19,992 bases of DNA. It comes from Deltaproteobacteria bacterium (GTDB taxonomy: Bacteria > Myxococcota_A > UBA9042 > DTJE01). The translations under genes were made by a program, and so were the position numbers. The stretch spans positions 1-19,992 of the forward strand of contig JADHTP010000023.1 of the NCBI GenBank assembly GCA_016784945.1, read 5' to 3'. Under the pieces are notes generated by a model. It worked only from the letters and a program-made list of their open reading frames with translations, did no database searches and was not told where the DNA came from. How positions within the stretch are numbered: the stretch's first letter is position 1; every line of letters starts with the position of its first letter. Shown here piece by piece: positions 13,305 through 19,992 of this stretch.

Positions 13305-15390
13305 CCTTCATGGTCTTCGAATACTCCGTGCCCACGGCGCCCTTGCTGCACCACTTGGAGGCCAGGAAGTCCGCTGCCATGTCGGCCTGGACGGCCAGGG
13401 CCTCGGCCAGGGGCACGCCACAGGACTTCTGAACCGTTTCCACGATGGCCTTTCTTGCCGCGGCCGAGCCCGGGTTTCCGGCCTCGGGGAGGCCCGGCAT
13501 ATCGGTTGGCACGCCCGTCAAGGCCCCTTCTTCGACGCCTCGCTTCGACAGTCCGTGGTCCCCGTCCGTGGCGATGGCCCAGGCGGTCTTCAGGGCGTCG
13601 TCCATGGATCCCGCGTAGTCCACGAGCCAGCCCACGGCGTCCGTGGCCTTCACGAACCGGCCGCTCAACAGCATTTCCATCAACCGGGGCCGATCAGCCT
13701 GTGTCGCCTTGCGCAGGGGCCAGTGGCAGCCTTCCATCCCGGGCACCACGGGCAGGTTGACCTCGGGCCAGCCGAGCTGGCCATCGTCCACCGATACCAG
13801 GTAGTGGCAGTGGCTCAGCAGTTCCAGGAACCCGCCGAGGCAGCGCTTGCCGTTGACGAAACCCACGGACACCTTGAACTCGTCGTTCAGGCGCCGCCCG
13901 GTCTGCGACCAGGCGTGGGTGATGGCGCGGCCCTTTTCCACGCTGGTCAGGGCGTCATAGAAATCACTGGTGTCCGCCCCCACCATCTGGGTGGCCAGGT
14001 GGAAGTCGCCGGTGACGATCACGCGGTCGATGCCCTCGGCCTTCAACCAGTCGATGGCGCGGTTCAGTTCGGCGTCCACCTCCCAGCAATAGGACTCGCG
14101 GCCGATGGTGATCACGCCCGCGTTCCCGTCGTGTTCCGCGTTCACGTACAACTGCTGCCATTCGGGGCTGTCCATGTTCTGGAAGACCTCCGGGTGCCAG
14201 GACGGTCCCGCCGAGGCCGGGTGCAGCTTGTGGTAGGCGTCCACCAGCTTGAGCGGCTCCTCAGACCCCAGGTTGCGGATGGTGGCCAGGAGGCCCTTGC
14301 GGAACTGGGCGCACAGCTCTCCGATAGTGTTGATGTGGGAGAAATGGGCCCGGTTTTCGTGCAGGATGAGGCTGGTCATCTGGATCAGCGGACCCAGGAT
14401 CCAGGCCTTGAAGTCTTCCTCCTCGTCATCGGTCTGGGACCAGTTCACCAGGGGACGGAAGTGGTTCAGCGGGTACCAGTTCTGGCCGTGTTCCTTGACC
14501 GCCTCGATGGCCCGGGTGGGCTCGAACAGGCCTCCGTAGGTCTTGTTGAGGTGGTGCAGGCAGGACCACGTCAGGAAGGTGGCGCCCTTGGCCCCGATGG
14601 CGTCGTGTGCGCGCAGGGGATTGGGCCCCACCAGCTTTCGCACGAACTTGTCGATCTTCCACACGGGCATGTTGGTTGCTTCGTGGTAACGGGTGGCCGC
14701 CAGGGTCACCCCGCAGAAGAGCACGTCCAGGACGAAGGACCAGTTGTCGCTGACGGGCGTGGGGATCAGCCCCAGGGCCCAGAACAGCCTGGTCACGTCC
14801 GAGGTCTCGGGCTCCACCACTTCCCACATCTTGTTGATCTGGTGGGGGAAGGCGGGATGGGCGATGCCCACGCCCAGCTCCTTGCTGGGAAAGCCCGAGG
14901 TTACGGACTTGATGTCGATCCCGGGGAAGGCCTCCCGAAAGACCTTGTAGTGGGCCAGCTTGATGGACTGGATCTCGGGGATGGCCTCCAGCAGGAAGCG
15001 GGGCTTGAAGCTCGCCAGTTCGGCGGGCAGGGACTTGCCGTCGTAGGTCAGGCGCACGATGTTGCCCATGACCCGGTCGGCCGCCGCCTTGCCGAAGGAT
15101 CCCACCAGGCCCTGGTACTGCTGGCCGATGCCGTCCGGTGCGTCGGGAAAGTCCAGTCCCACGATGCGGACGCCGTAGGGCTGCAGCCGGGACCCCAGTT
15201 GCATGGCCTTGCCCGCGCCCACGATGCCGTTGGCGCCGGAGATGACCACCGAGCCCCGGTCACCGGCCGGGCCGAAGACCTTGTCCACCAGTTCGTCGGC
15301 GGTGACGGGCAGCCTGCCCTGGGAGAAGATGTCCAGGACGGAACCCAGGCCCAGGGTGTTCAGTGTCGGTTCTCTGAGAAATGCAGCCAT
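13300..15390 (-). CDS. fused 3-hydroxyacyl-CoA dehydrogenase / enoyl-CoA hydratase
   Basis: The protein has 696 residues and two beta-oxidation activities in one chain. The N-terminal half is a 3-hydroxyacyl-CoA dehydrogenase with a Rossmann motif SGANGIVGAGKAM (51-63), D80 after IVGL, and a dehydrogenase catalytic pair H178 (GIAHPAFPHQ) and E190 (NKMWEVVE). A second helical domain follows (about 210-400). The C-terminal half (about 425-610) is a crotonase with the two acid residues of enoyl-CoA hydratase: E523 (LGGFLELL) and E543 (GWPEVNLPVVPGMEG). The order is dehydrogenase then hydratase, the reverse of FadB. Both halves are divergent, so the chain length or substrate may be unusual. The start is ATG at 15390 with GGAGGAGGG upstream, one base after the stop of the thiolase gene, so translation is coupled. 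The stop TAG lies in a repeat-derived TGTAGGGG. Confidence 0.87.
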   Translation of the reverse strand: MAAFLREPTLNTLGLGSVLDIFSQGRLPVTADELVDKVFGPAGDRGSVVISGANGIVGAGKAMQLGSRLQPYGVRIVGLDFPDAPDGIGQQYQGLVGSFGKAAADRVMGNIVRLTYDGKSLPAELASFKPRFLLEAIPEIQSIKLAHYKVFREAFPGIDIKSVTSGFPSKELGVGIAHPAFPHQINKMWEVVEPETSDVTRLFWALGLIPTPVSDNWSFVLDVLFCGVTLAATRYHEATNMPVWKIDKFVRKLVGPNPLRAHDAIGAKGATFLTWSCLHHLNKTYGGLFEPTRAIEAVKEHGQNWYPLNHFRPLVNWSQTDDEEEDFKAWILGPLIQMTSLILHENRAHFSHINTIGELCAQFRKGLLATIRNLGSEEPLKLVDAYHKLHPASAGPSWHPEVFQNMDSPEWQQLYVNAEHDGNAGVITIGRESYCWEVDAELNRAIDWLKAEGIDRVIVTGDFHLATQMVGADTSDFYDALTSVEKGRAITHAWSQTGRRLNDEFKVSVGFVNGKRCLGGFLELLSHCHYLVSVDDGQLGWPEVNLPVVPGMEGCHWPLRKATQADRPRLMEMLLSGRFVKATDAVGWLVDYAGSMDDALKTAWAIATDGDHGLSKRGVEEGALTGVPTDMPGLPEAGNPGSAAARKAIVETVQKSCGVPLAEALAVQADMAADFLASKWCSKGAVGTEYSKTMKV

Positions 15391-15391
15391 T

Positions 15392-16600
15392 TCAGTTCCC
15401 TCCTCCCTTGACCTCGAAGAGCGCGGCGATGCCCACGTCGCCGGCGGCGCAGCCGAACAGCAGCACGTAGCCGCCGCCCAGGTCCACGGCCTCTTCCAGA
15501 CCCTCGATCAGCAGTCGCGTCAGGGTCGGGCCCTGGGGGTGTCCCCATACCAGCGAGCAGCCGTTGTTGTTCATCCTGCTCCAGTCGTAGTCGAAGACCT
15601 TGGAGAAGATGGCGTCGTTCACCGCGAAGGGATTGTGGTCCTTGATCACGGCCATGTCGGTGACCTTCAGGCCCGCCCGGTCCAGCAGTTTGCCCACGGC
15701 CATGCCGGGGGCCTCGGGCATGAGGCTCGGTTGGGTCCGGACCTCGGCCTTGCCCAGGAACCGGATGTCGATTTCGGGGCGGGGGCTCAGCTCCTTTGCC
15801 TTGTCCGCCGTGGTCACCAGGAGGCAGGCCATGCCGTCGGAGGCGTGGGTCTGGCCGCCCGCGGTCACGGAGGTGTCCAGTTCGTACATGGCGGCCAGGC
15901 TGTCCCGACTCACCTTGCGGATGCCCAGGTCTTCGTCGATCCAACCCAGGTGCTTTCCCTGGACGTTCAGCAGTTCCAGGGGAACGCAGAACCGGTCCAG
16001 GAAGCCCGACTCCTTGGCCTTGAAATACTGCTCGTAGCGGCACAGGGTGATCTCGTCCGCCATCTGGCGTTCGATCCCGTATTTGCGGGAAGCGAAGCCG
16101 GCGCAGGTGATCATGGAGTTTTCCGTGGCCGGATCGAAGCCGAAGTTGTCCCACACGTCGCTGATGGCCTGGGTCCTTTCGTAGGACCGCCTCTCGGGGA
16201 AGACGCCCACGGGCGAGTCGCTGGTGCGGTCGAAGGTGAGAACCCCCACCACGTCGGTGTCGCCCGTCTGCACCTGGGCCCCTGCCAGCACCACGGCCTG
16301 GAGGCCCGTGGCACAGGCCTGCTCCATGTGGTAGCCGGGGAGCCGCTGACCCATGCAACTGGCCACCATGGGCGCTGTCCAGAACTTCCAGTGCCAGGGG
16401 ATGGTGGATCCGATGACCAGGTAGTCCAGCACGTCCTTGCGGACCTTGCGGATTCCCAGGATCCGGTTCATGGCCTCACCGGCGAACTGACCGATGTTCA
16501 CTTCGGCCAGGGCCGACGTCTGCCACGCCGGGAAAAAGCTGCTTCCCCAGGTCCCGTAGGGGATGCGGGCATCGGGGAACATCCGGGCTTCGTTACTCAT
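15392..16600 (-). CDS. thiolase-family protein (acyl-CoA acetyltransferase)
   Basis: The protein has 402 residues and the thiolase fold. It should cleave 3-ketoacyl-CoA with CoA (or catalyse the reverse condensation) in the cytoplasm. Active-site residues are visible: C96 in MEQACATGLQA, H354 in WGHPQGPT, and C384 in LFGCAAGDVGIA. The usual NEAFA motif reads HNPFAVND (322-329), as in divergent or SCP2-like thiolases, so the substrate may be atypical. The start is ATG at 16600, with GGGAGG 5 nt upstream. The open frame extends to 16672 but that part covers the promoter. It is the first gene of a minus-strand operon with the fused dehydrogenase/hydratase. Together they perform hydration, oxidation and thiolysis. 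A candidate promoter lies at 16645-16672. Confidence 0.88.
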   Translation of the reverse strand: MSNEARMFPDARIPYGTWGSSFFPAWQTSALAEVNIGQFAGEAMNRILGIRKVRKDVLDYLVIGSTIPWHWKFWTAPMVASCMGQRLPGYHMEQACATGLQAVVLAGAQVQTGDTDVVGVLTFDRTSDSPVGVFPERRSYERTQAISDVWDNFGFDPATENSMITCAGFASRKYGIERQMADEITLCRYEQYFKAKESGFLDRFCVPLELLNVQGKHLGWIDEDLGIRKVSRDSLAAMYELDTSVTAGGQTHASDGMACLLVTTADKAKELSPRPEIDIRFLGKAEVRTQPSLMPEAPGMAVGKLLDRAGLKVTDMAVIKDHNPFAVNDAIFSKVFDYDWSRMNNNGCSLVWGHPQGPTLTRLLIEGLEEAVDLGGGYVLLFGCAAGDVGIAALFEVKGGGN

Positions 16601-16644
16601 TCCGGCCTCCCTTTCAGGTTGCTTGTTTCGTTGCGAACGGGCGT

Positions 16645-16672
16645 ATCTTACCCTGTCGAGCCAATGGTTCAA
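16645..16672 (-). promoter_or_regulatory. candidate sigma70 promoter for the thiolase operon
   Basis: On the minus strand, TTGAAC (16672-16667), a 16-bp spacer and TAAGAT (16650-16645) match TTGACA/TATAAT at 4 of 6 positions each. Transcription would begin near 16638, giving a leader of about 38 nt before the ATG at 16600. The call rests on sequence resemblance only. Confidence 0.5.
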
Positions 16673-16724
16673 TGTCCCCTTTCAACATTCCGTCGAACGC
16701 CCGGTGAATTACCCCCGGCGCCCA

Positions 16725-16780
16725 ACGATGAACGATCGACGATCGCCGTCCTGCGATAGGCGATTGGCGATAAGCGATAG
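16725..16780. repeat. heptamer tandem array D (ACGATCR and GCGATAR units)
   Basis: Eight 7-bp units in unbroken phase: ACGATGA, ACGATCG, ACGATCG, CCGTCCT, GCGATAG, GCGATTG, GCGATAA, GCGATAG. The first half is the unit shared with arrays A-C. The second half is a related GCGATAR unit found only here. The array lies in the divergent gap between the two acyl-CoA operons. Confidence 0.75.
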
Positions 16781-16797
16781 GCGGACCCAACCCCCGG

Positions 16798-16827
16798 TTG
16801 ACAACCCCCTTGCGTTGTGGGTAATTC
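16798..16827 (+). promoter_or_regulatory. candidate promoter for the acyl-CoA dehydrogenase operon
   Basis: A perfect -35 hexamer TTGACA (16798-16803) is followed after 18 bp by TAATTC (16822-16827), a weak -10. Transcription would start about 20 bp before the GTG at 16856. This supports 16856 as the start rather than the GTG at 16817, which would fall inside the promoter. Confidence 0.45.
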
Positions 16828-16855
16828 ATTCGGACCAACCCAGGGGAGTAATAAG

Positions 16856-18001
16856 GTGGACAGAAAGATATTCAGCGAGGAGCACGAGATCTTCCGGGCC
16901 TCGGTCCGCAAGTACATCCAGGCCAACATCGTGCCGAAGTACGCCGAGTGGGAGGAGGCCCATTGCGTGCCCCGCGAAATGTGGATCGAGGCGGGCAAAC
17001 AGGGCTGGCTGTGCCCCAATGCCGAAGAAGAATACGGCGGCCTGGGCGTGGACTTCCTGTACAACGTGGTGCTCACCGAGGAGATGTCGTTTTTCGGGGT
17101 GCCGGGTTTCTTTGTGAGCCTGCATAATGACGTGGTGTATCCGTACATCGAACGGTTCGCCAACCCCGAGCAGAAGAAGCGGTGGGTGCCCGGTTGCGTC
17201 AGTGGTGAAAAGATCCTGGCCGTGGCCATGTCCGAACCGGATGCGGGATCGGACCTGGCGTCCCTGCGTACCAAGGCCATCCGGGACGGTGATCACTACG
17301 TGGTCAACGGCAGCAAGACCTTCATCAGCAATGGACAGCTGGCCGACCTCGTGGTGGTGGCGGTACGGACCGACCCCGAGGCCCAGCCCCCCCACCGGGG
17401 CATCAGCCTGCTGGTGGTGGAGGCGGACACGCCAGGATTCACAAGGGGCCGAAACCTGGACAAGGTGGGCTTCCACGCCCAGGACACCTCGGAGATGTTC
17501 TTCGACGACTGCCGGGTCCCGGTGGAGAACCTGCTGGGTGTGGAGGGCGCGGGCTTCAAGTTCCTCATGGAAAACCTCCAGCAGGAGCGCCTGGCCCTGG
17601 CCATCGGCGGGGCGGCGGCTGCGGCGGGGACCCTGGCCGTGACCCTGGATTACGTTCACGAGCGCAAGCTCTTCGGTCAGACCCTGTCCAAGTTCCAGAA
17701 CACCCGCTTCGAGCTGGCGGAAGTGGCCACCAAGGTCCAGTTGGCCCGGACCTTCCTGGACGATCTGATCGTGCGGCACATCGCCGGTGAGTCCCTGGTC
17801 AAGGAAGTGAGCATGGCCAAGTGGTGGGTCACGGACACCCAGTTCGAAGTGGCTGATCGGTGCCTGCAGCTGTTTGGAGGTTACGGGTACATGAAGGAGT
17901 ACCTCGTGTCCCGGTTCTGGGTGGATGCGCGGGCCCAGCGCATCTATGGCGGCACCAACGAGGTGATGAAGGAACTCATTGCGCGGCACCTCGGTCTGTG
18001 A
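16856..18001 (+). CDS. long-chain-type acyl-CoA dehydrogenase
   Basis: The protein has 381 residues and is an FAD-dependent acyl-CoA dehydrogenase that forms the 2,3-double bond of acyl-CoA and passes electrons to electron-transfer flavoprotein. Visible features are AMSEPDAGSDLASL (124-137), NGSKTFISNG (151-160), the helix with ERLALA (244-249), and LQLFGGYGYM (337-346). The end QRIYGGTNEVMKELIAR has G in place of the catalytic Glu of the YEGT motif in short- and medium-chain enzymes. E244 in QQERLALA occupies the alternative base position of long-chain and isovaleryl-CoA dehydrogenases, and the YGGTNE ending matches mammalian LCAD. The start is GTG at 16856, with AGGGGAG 7 nt upstream. It heads the plus-strand acyl-CoA operon and is followed by a crotonase remnant and glutaryl-CoA dehydrogenase. 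Confidence 0.93.
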   Translation: MDRKIFSEEHEIFRASVRKYIQANIVPKYAEWEEAHCVPREMWIEAGKQGWLCPNAEEEYGGLGVDFLYNVVLTEEMSFFGVPGFFVSLHNDVVYPYIERFANPEQKKRWVPGCVSGEKILAVAMSEPDAGSDLASLRTKAIRDGDHYVVNGSKTFISNGQLADLVVVAVRTDPEAQPPHRGISLLVVEADTPGFTRGRNLDKVGFHAQDTSEMFFDDCRVPVENLLGVEGAGFKFLMENLQQERLALAIGGAAAAAGTLAVTLDYVHERKLFGQTLSKFQNTRFELAEVATKVQLARTFLDDLIVRHIAGESLVKEVSMAKWWVTDTQFEVADRCLQLFGGYGYMKEYLVSRFWVDARAQRIYGGTNEVMKELIARHLGL

Positions 18002-18009
18002 GAAAAAAG

Positions 18010-18054
18010 CCAGTCACAAGTCACCAGTTCCCGGTCTCTGGTCCCGGCGGGACC
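18010..18054. repeat. heptamer array E (CCAGTCA) and GC hairpin
   Basis: Five 7-bp units drift from CCAGTCA: CCAGTCA, CAAGTCA, CCAGTTC, CCGGTCT, CTGGTCC (18010-18044). The hairpin GGTCCC (18040-18045), GGC, GGGACC (18049-18054) overlaps the last unit. It sits in the 81-bp gap after the acyl-CoA dehydrogenase gene, upstream of the broken crotonase. Confidence 0.55.
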
Positions 18055-18082
18055 GGAGGCGACGGTTGACCGAGGAGGGGAA

Positions 18083-18290
18083 ATGGAATTCACAGGAGAT
18101 CCTGTACGAAAAGAAGGACCGGGTGGCCACCATCACCATCAACCGCCCGGAGAAATACAACGCCTGCACCACGGTGACCCACCTGGGCGTGGGCGGGCTG
18201 AGCATGTACTACGGCACCGACGAATCCGTGGAGGGTGTCAACGCCTTCATGGAAAAGCGCAAACCCGATTTCAACCGGTTCCGCAAGTAG
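18083..18290 (+). pseudogene. enoyl-CoA hydratase/crotonase remnant (MenB/BadI-like), frameshift and internal deletion
   Basis: ATG at 18083 has a strong GGAGGGG upstream and encodes MEFT. The frame then slips by one base at the GG of 18095-18096; removing one G gives MEFTEILYEKKDRVATITIN, a standard crotonase N-terminus. After NRPEKYNAC (to about 18167) the sequence jumps to THLGVGGLSMYYGTDESVEG and EKRKPDFNRFRK, a crotonase C-terminus, ending at TAG 18288-18290. Around 190 residues holding the CoA-binding and catalytic core are missing. The C-terminal pattern YYGTDES...EKRKPDF resembles 1,4-dihydroxy-2-naphthoyl-CoA synthase and 2-ketocyclohexanecarboxyl-CoA hydrolase more than simple hydratases. 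It cannot be an active enzyme. It sits between two acyl-CoA dehydrogenase genes and was once part of that operon. Confidence 0.85.
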
Positions 18291-18324
18291 GCCCCGGGGG
18301 CCAGGACAACAAGGAGCGACACCC

Positions 18325-19494
18325 ATGGACGCATTCAAGGACGTGGACTTTTTGCTGCAGAACGAGCTGTTGACCGACGAGGAACGCATGGTACGTGATT
18401 CCGTGCGGAAGTTCGTTCAGCAGAAGTTCCGGCCCCACATCGAGGAGTACTACCGCAAGGGCGTGTTCCCGGCGGAACTGATCCCGGAGATGGGCAAGCT
18501 GGGCTACTTTGGCGTCAACATCGAGGGCTACGGGTGCGCCGGGCTGTCCCACCTGGCCTACGGGCTGGTGAGCCAGGAGCTGGAGGCGGGCGATGCGGGC
18601 CTGCGCAGCGTGGTGTCCGTGCAGACCTCCCTGGTCATGGCGGCCATCCTGGCCAACGGCAGCGAAGAGCAGAAGGATCGCTGGCTGCCGGCCCTGGCCT
18701 CCGGTGACAAGGTGGGTTGCTTCGGACTCACCGAGCCGGACTTCGGTTCCAACCCCATGGGCATGCGCACCAAGGCCGTGAAGACCGACGCGGGATACGT
18801 GCTGAACGGGGCCAAGATGTGGATCACCAACGGGACCATGGCGGACGTGGCCGTGGTCTGGGCCAAGCTGGACGGGCGCGTGAAAGGGTTCCTGGTGGAA
18901 AAGGGCACGCCCGGCTTCCAGCAGATCGCCATGCATCACAAGCTGTCCTTCCGGGCATCGGACACGGCGGAACTGGCCTTTGACGATTGCGAGATTCCGG
19001 CGGATGGCCTCCTGCCCGCATCCGATGGGATCAAGTCACCCCTGGCCTGCCTGACCCAGGCGCGTTTCGGGGTGGCCTGGGGGGCGCTCGGGTCCGCCAT
19101 GGACTGTTTCAACACGGCGAAGGAATACGCCATGGGGCGCAAGCAGTTCGACAACCGGCCCATCGCGTCCCACCAGATGGTGCAGGCCAAGCTGGCCCAC
19201 ATGCTGACCGAAATCACCAAGGCCCAGTGCCTGTCGTTGCGGGTGACCCGGCTCAAGCAGGAGGGCCGGGCCCGGCCGGAGCACATCTCCATGATGAAGA
19301 TGAACAACACGGAAATGGCTCTGGAGGTGGCGAGGACCTCCCGTTCCATCCTGGGGGCCAACGGGATCACCGGCGAGTACCCCATCATGCGGCACATGTG
19401 CAACCTGGAAACCACGGTCACCTACGAGGGGACCACGGACATCCACAAGCTGGTGCTGGGCAAGGACCTGACCGGCATCCAGGCTTTTCTGTGA
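18325..19494 (+). CDS. gcdH: glutaryl-CoA dehydrogenase
   Basis: The protein has 389 residues and matches glutaryl-CoA dehydrogenase along its whole length: EGYGCAGLSHLAYGL (67-81), CFGLTEPDFGSNP (132-144), WITNGTMADVAVVWAK, GFLVEKGTPG, and the C-terminus TYEGTTDIHKLVLGK followed by DLTGIQAFL. The catalytic base is E368 in YEGT. E87 and R94 (ELEAGDAGLRS) are at the positions that contact the glutaryl carboxylate in the human enzyme. This favours the decarboxylating reaction, glutaryl-CoA to crotonyl-CoA plus CO2, with FAD and electron-transfer flavoprotein. The ATG at 18325 follows AAGGAG with 8-nt spacing. The thiolase starts 12 bp after its stop. It would feed lysine, tryptophan, aromatic or odd dicarboxylate breakdown into beta-oxidation. 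Confidence 0.93.
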   Translation: MDAFKDVDFLLQNELLTDEERMVRDSVRKFVQQKFRPHIEEYYRKGVFPAELIPEMGKLGYFGVNIEGYGCAGLSHLAYGLVSQELEAGDAGLRSVVSVQTSLVMAAILANGSEEQKDRWLPALASGDKVGCFGLTEPDFGSNPMGMRTKAVKTDAGYVLNGAKMWITNGTMADVAVVWAKLDGRVKGFLVEKGTPGFQQIAMHHKLSFRASDTAELAFDDCEIPADGLLPASDGIKSPLACLTQARFGVAWGALGSAMDCFNTAKEYAMGRKQFDNRPIASHQMVQAKLAHMLTEITKAQCLSLRVTRLKQEGRARPEHISMMKMNNTEMALEVARTSRSILGANGITGEYPIMRHMCNLETTVTYEGTTDIHKLVLGKDLTGIQAFL

Positions 19495-19506
19495 GGAGGC
19501 GGCGCA

Positions 19507-19992
19507 ATGAAGGAAACTGACAACACCCCCGTGATCGTGGACGCGGTCCGCACCGGCATCGGCCGCATCGGCGGAACCCTGTCGGCGGTGCGTTCCGACG
19601 ACCTGGCGGGCCTTGTGATGGATGCCCTGGCCGAGCGCAACGGCATCGACAAGTCCGTCGTGGACGAGGTCTTCTTCGGGTGCGCCAACCAGTCCGGGGA
19701 GGACGGGCGCAACGTGGCCCGAATGGGCCTGCTGCTGGGCGGCTTCCCGGACACCGTGCCCGGCACCACCATCAACAAGTTGTGCGCCTCGGGCCTGGAG
19801 GCCGTGATCCAGGCGGCGAGGGCGATCCAGGTGGGGGACGGCGACCTGTACATCGCCGGTGGTGTGGAAAACATGTCCCGGGCCCCACTGGTCATGGACA
19901 AGGGGGCGTCGGCCTTTGCACGGGGTAATCGCACCGCCTACGACACGGCCCTGGGGTGGCGCTTCCCCAACAAGAAGATGGAAGCCCTTTTC
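19507..19992 (+). CDS. acetyl-CoA acyltransferase (thiolase), N-terminal part, cut by window end
   Basis: The first 162 residues are in the window and the frame stays open to the last base. ATG at 19507 follows AGGAGG with 7-nt spacing. The protein reads VIVDAVRTGIGRIGG at its start, FGCANQSGEDGRNVARM (58-73), active-site C93 in INKLCASGLEAVI, and GGVENMSRAPLVM (118-130), all standard thiolase features. The CANQSGEDGRNVARM and YDTALGWRFPN stretches resemble beta-ketoadipyl-CoA/acetyl-CoA C-acyltransferases (PcaF/FadA group). It is far closer to the canonical family than the thiolase at 15392. It probably thiolyses the acetoacetyl-CoA or 3-ketoacyl-CoA that arises downstream of glutaryl-CoA dehydrogenase. 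The His and second Cys of the active site lie beyond the window. Confidence 0.92.
   Translation, partial: MKETDNTPVIVDAVRTGIGRIGGTLSAVRSDDLAGLVMDALAERNGIDKSVVDEVFFGCANQSGEDGRNVARMGLLLGGFPDTVPGTTINKLCASGLEAVIQAARAIQVGDGDLYIAGGVENMSRAPLVMDKGASAFARGNRTAYDTALGWRFPNKKMEALF

Larger units (their letters stand above)
16705..16828. repeat. 10-bp inverted repeat flanking the heptamer array
   Basis: TGAATTACCC (16705-16714) and GGGTAATTCA (16819-16828) are perfect inverted copies 104 bp apart. CCCCCGG occurs just inside each side (16712-16718 and 16791-16797). The right arm covers the -10 region of the plus-strand promoter. They could be two half-sites for a looping regulator or the ends of an inserted element carrying array D. 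Confidence 0.5.

Noticed and set aside
13555..15411. 618-codon open frame on the plus strand
   Set aside because: It is the codon-aligned antisense of the dehydrogenase/hydratase gene, rich in H, Q, V and G with no family motif. It is a shadow of high GC.
15203..16759. 518-codon open frame on the plus strand
   Set aside because: It runs antisense to the thiolase and the start of the fusion gene, has no motifs or ribosome-binding site, and passes through the promoter gap.
16826..17989. 387-codon open frame on the minus strand
   Set aside because: It is antisense to the acyl-CoA dehydrogenase, with no family motif.

Overview
This is a GC-rich, gene-dense bacterial window with Shine-Dalgarno-led genes and short intergenic gaps. 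The gene content points to a former-Deltaproteobacteria lineage, most likely Myxococcota or a relative, but no marker gene fixes the phylum. The hints are a lipoprotein with an Asp-Pro-Gly linker, a TAXI solute receptor carrying its own membrane anchor, FHA and HEAT fragments, and a response regulator paired with a PEP-synthase-like protein. No rRNA, tRNA, CRISPR array or transposase gene was seen.

Layout. (1) 1-163 is a repeat-rich intergenic end. (2) 164-3129 (minus) is a two-gene operon: a receiver-only response regulator overlapping a PEP/pyruvate-binding-domain protein. It diverges from a CTP-dependent lipid-kinase-like membrane protein (3310-4299, TTG start). (3) 4300-5410 is a scar: a 177-bp imperfect palindrome, a heptamer array, then a head-to-head junction of a broken FHA gene (minus) and a broken HEAT-repeat gene (plus). 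(4) 5428-8659 (plus) is a probable envelope operon: a frameshifted small membrane protein, a TAXI-type receptor with a membrane anchor, and an alpha/beta-hydrolase lipoprotein. (5) 8670-10880 (minus) holds an RlmK-like rRNA methyltransferase and a Tat-exported aldo/keto reductase with a cysteine cluster. It diverges from tex (10983-13139). (6) 13300-19992 is an acyl-CoA catabolism island. On the minus strand are a thiolase and a fused 3-hydroxyacyl-CoA dehydrogenase/enoyl-CoA hydratase. On the plus strand are a long-chain-type acyl-CoA dehydrogenase, a crotonase pseudogene, glutaryl-CoA dehydrogenase and a second thiolase cut by the window end.

How the genes fit together. The last island supplies every step of a beta-oxidation turn: dehydrogenation (16856), hydration plus second oxidation (the fusion at 13300) and thiolysis (15392 or 19507). 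Glutaryl-CoA dehydrogenase feeds glutaryl-CoA in as crotonyl-CoA. The crotonase remnant between the two dehydrogenases resembles the MenB/BadI branch, so a ring-opening or pimeloyl-CoA-type entry step may have been lost.

The most unusual non-coding signal is a set of period-7 repeats in five gaps (ACGATCR, GCGATAR and CCAGTCA units). Two of the arrays sit inside a composite element with a conserved hairpin and TGTAGGGG-type motifs, and that element provides the stop codon of the adjacent minus-strand gene at both sites. Three genes or gene remnants (FHA, HEAT, crotonase) are clearly decayed and a fourth (5428) has a one-base frameshift that could be real or an assembly error.
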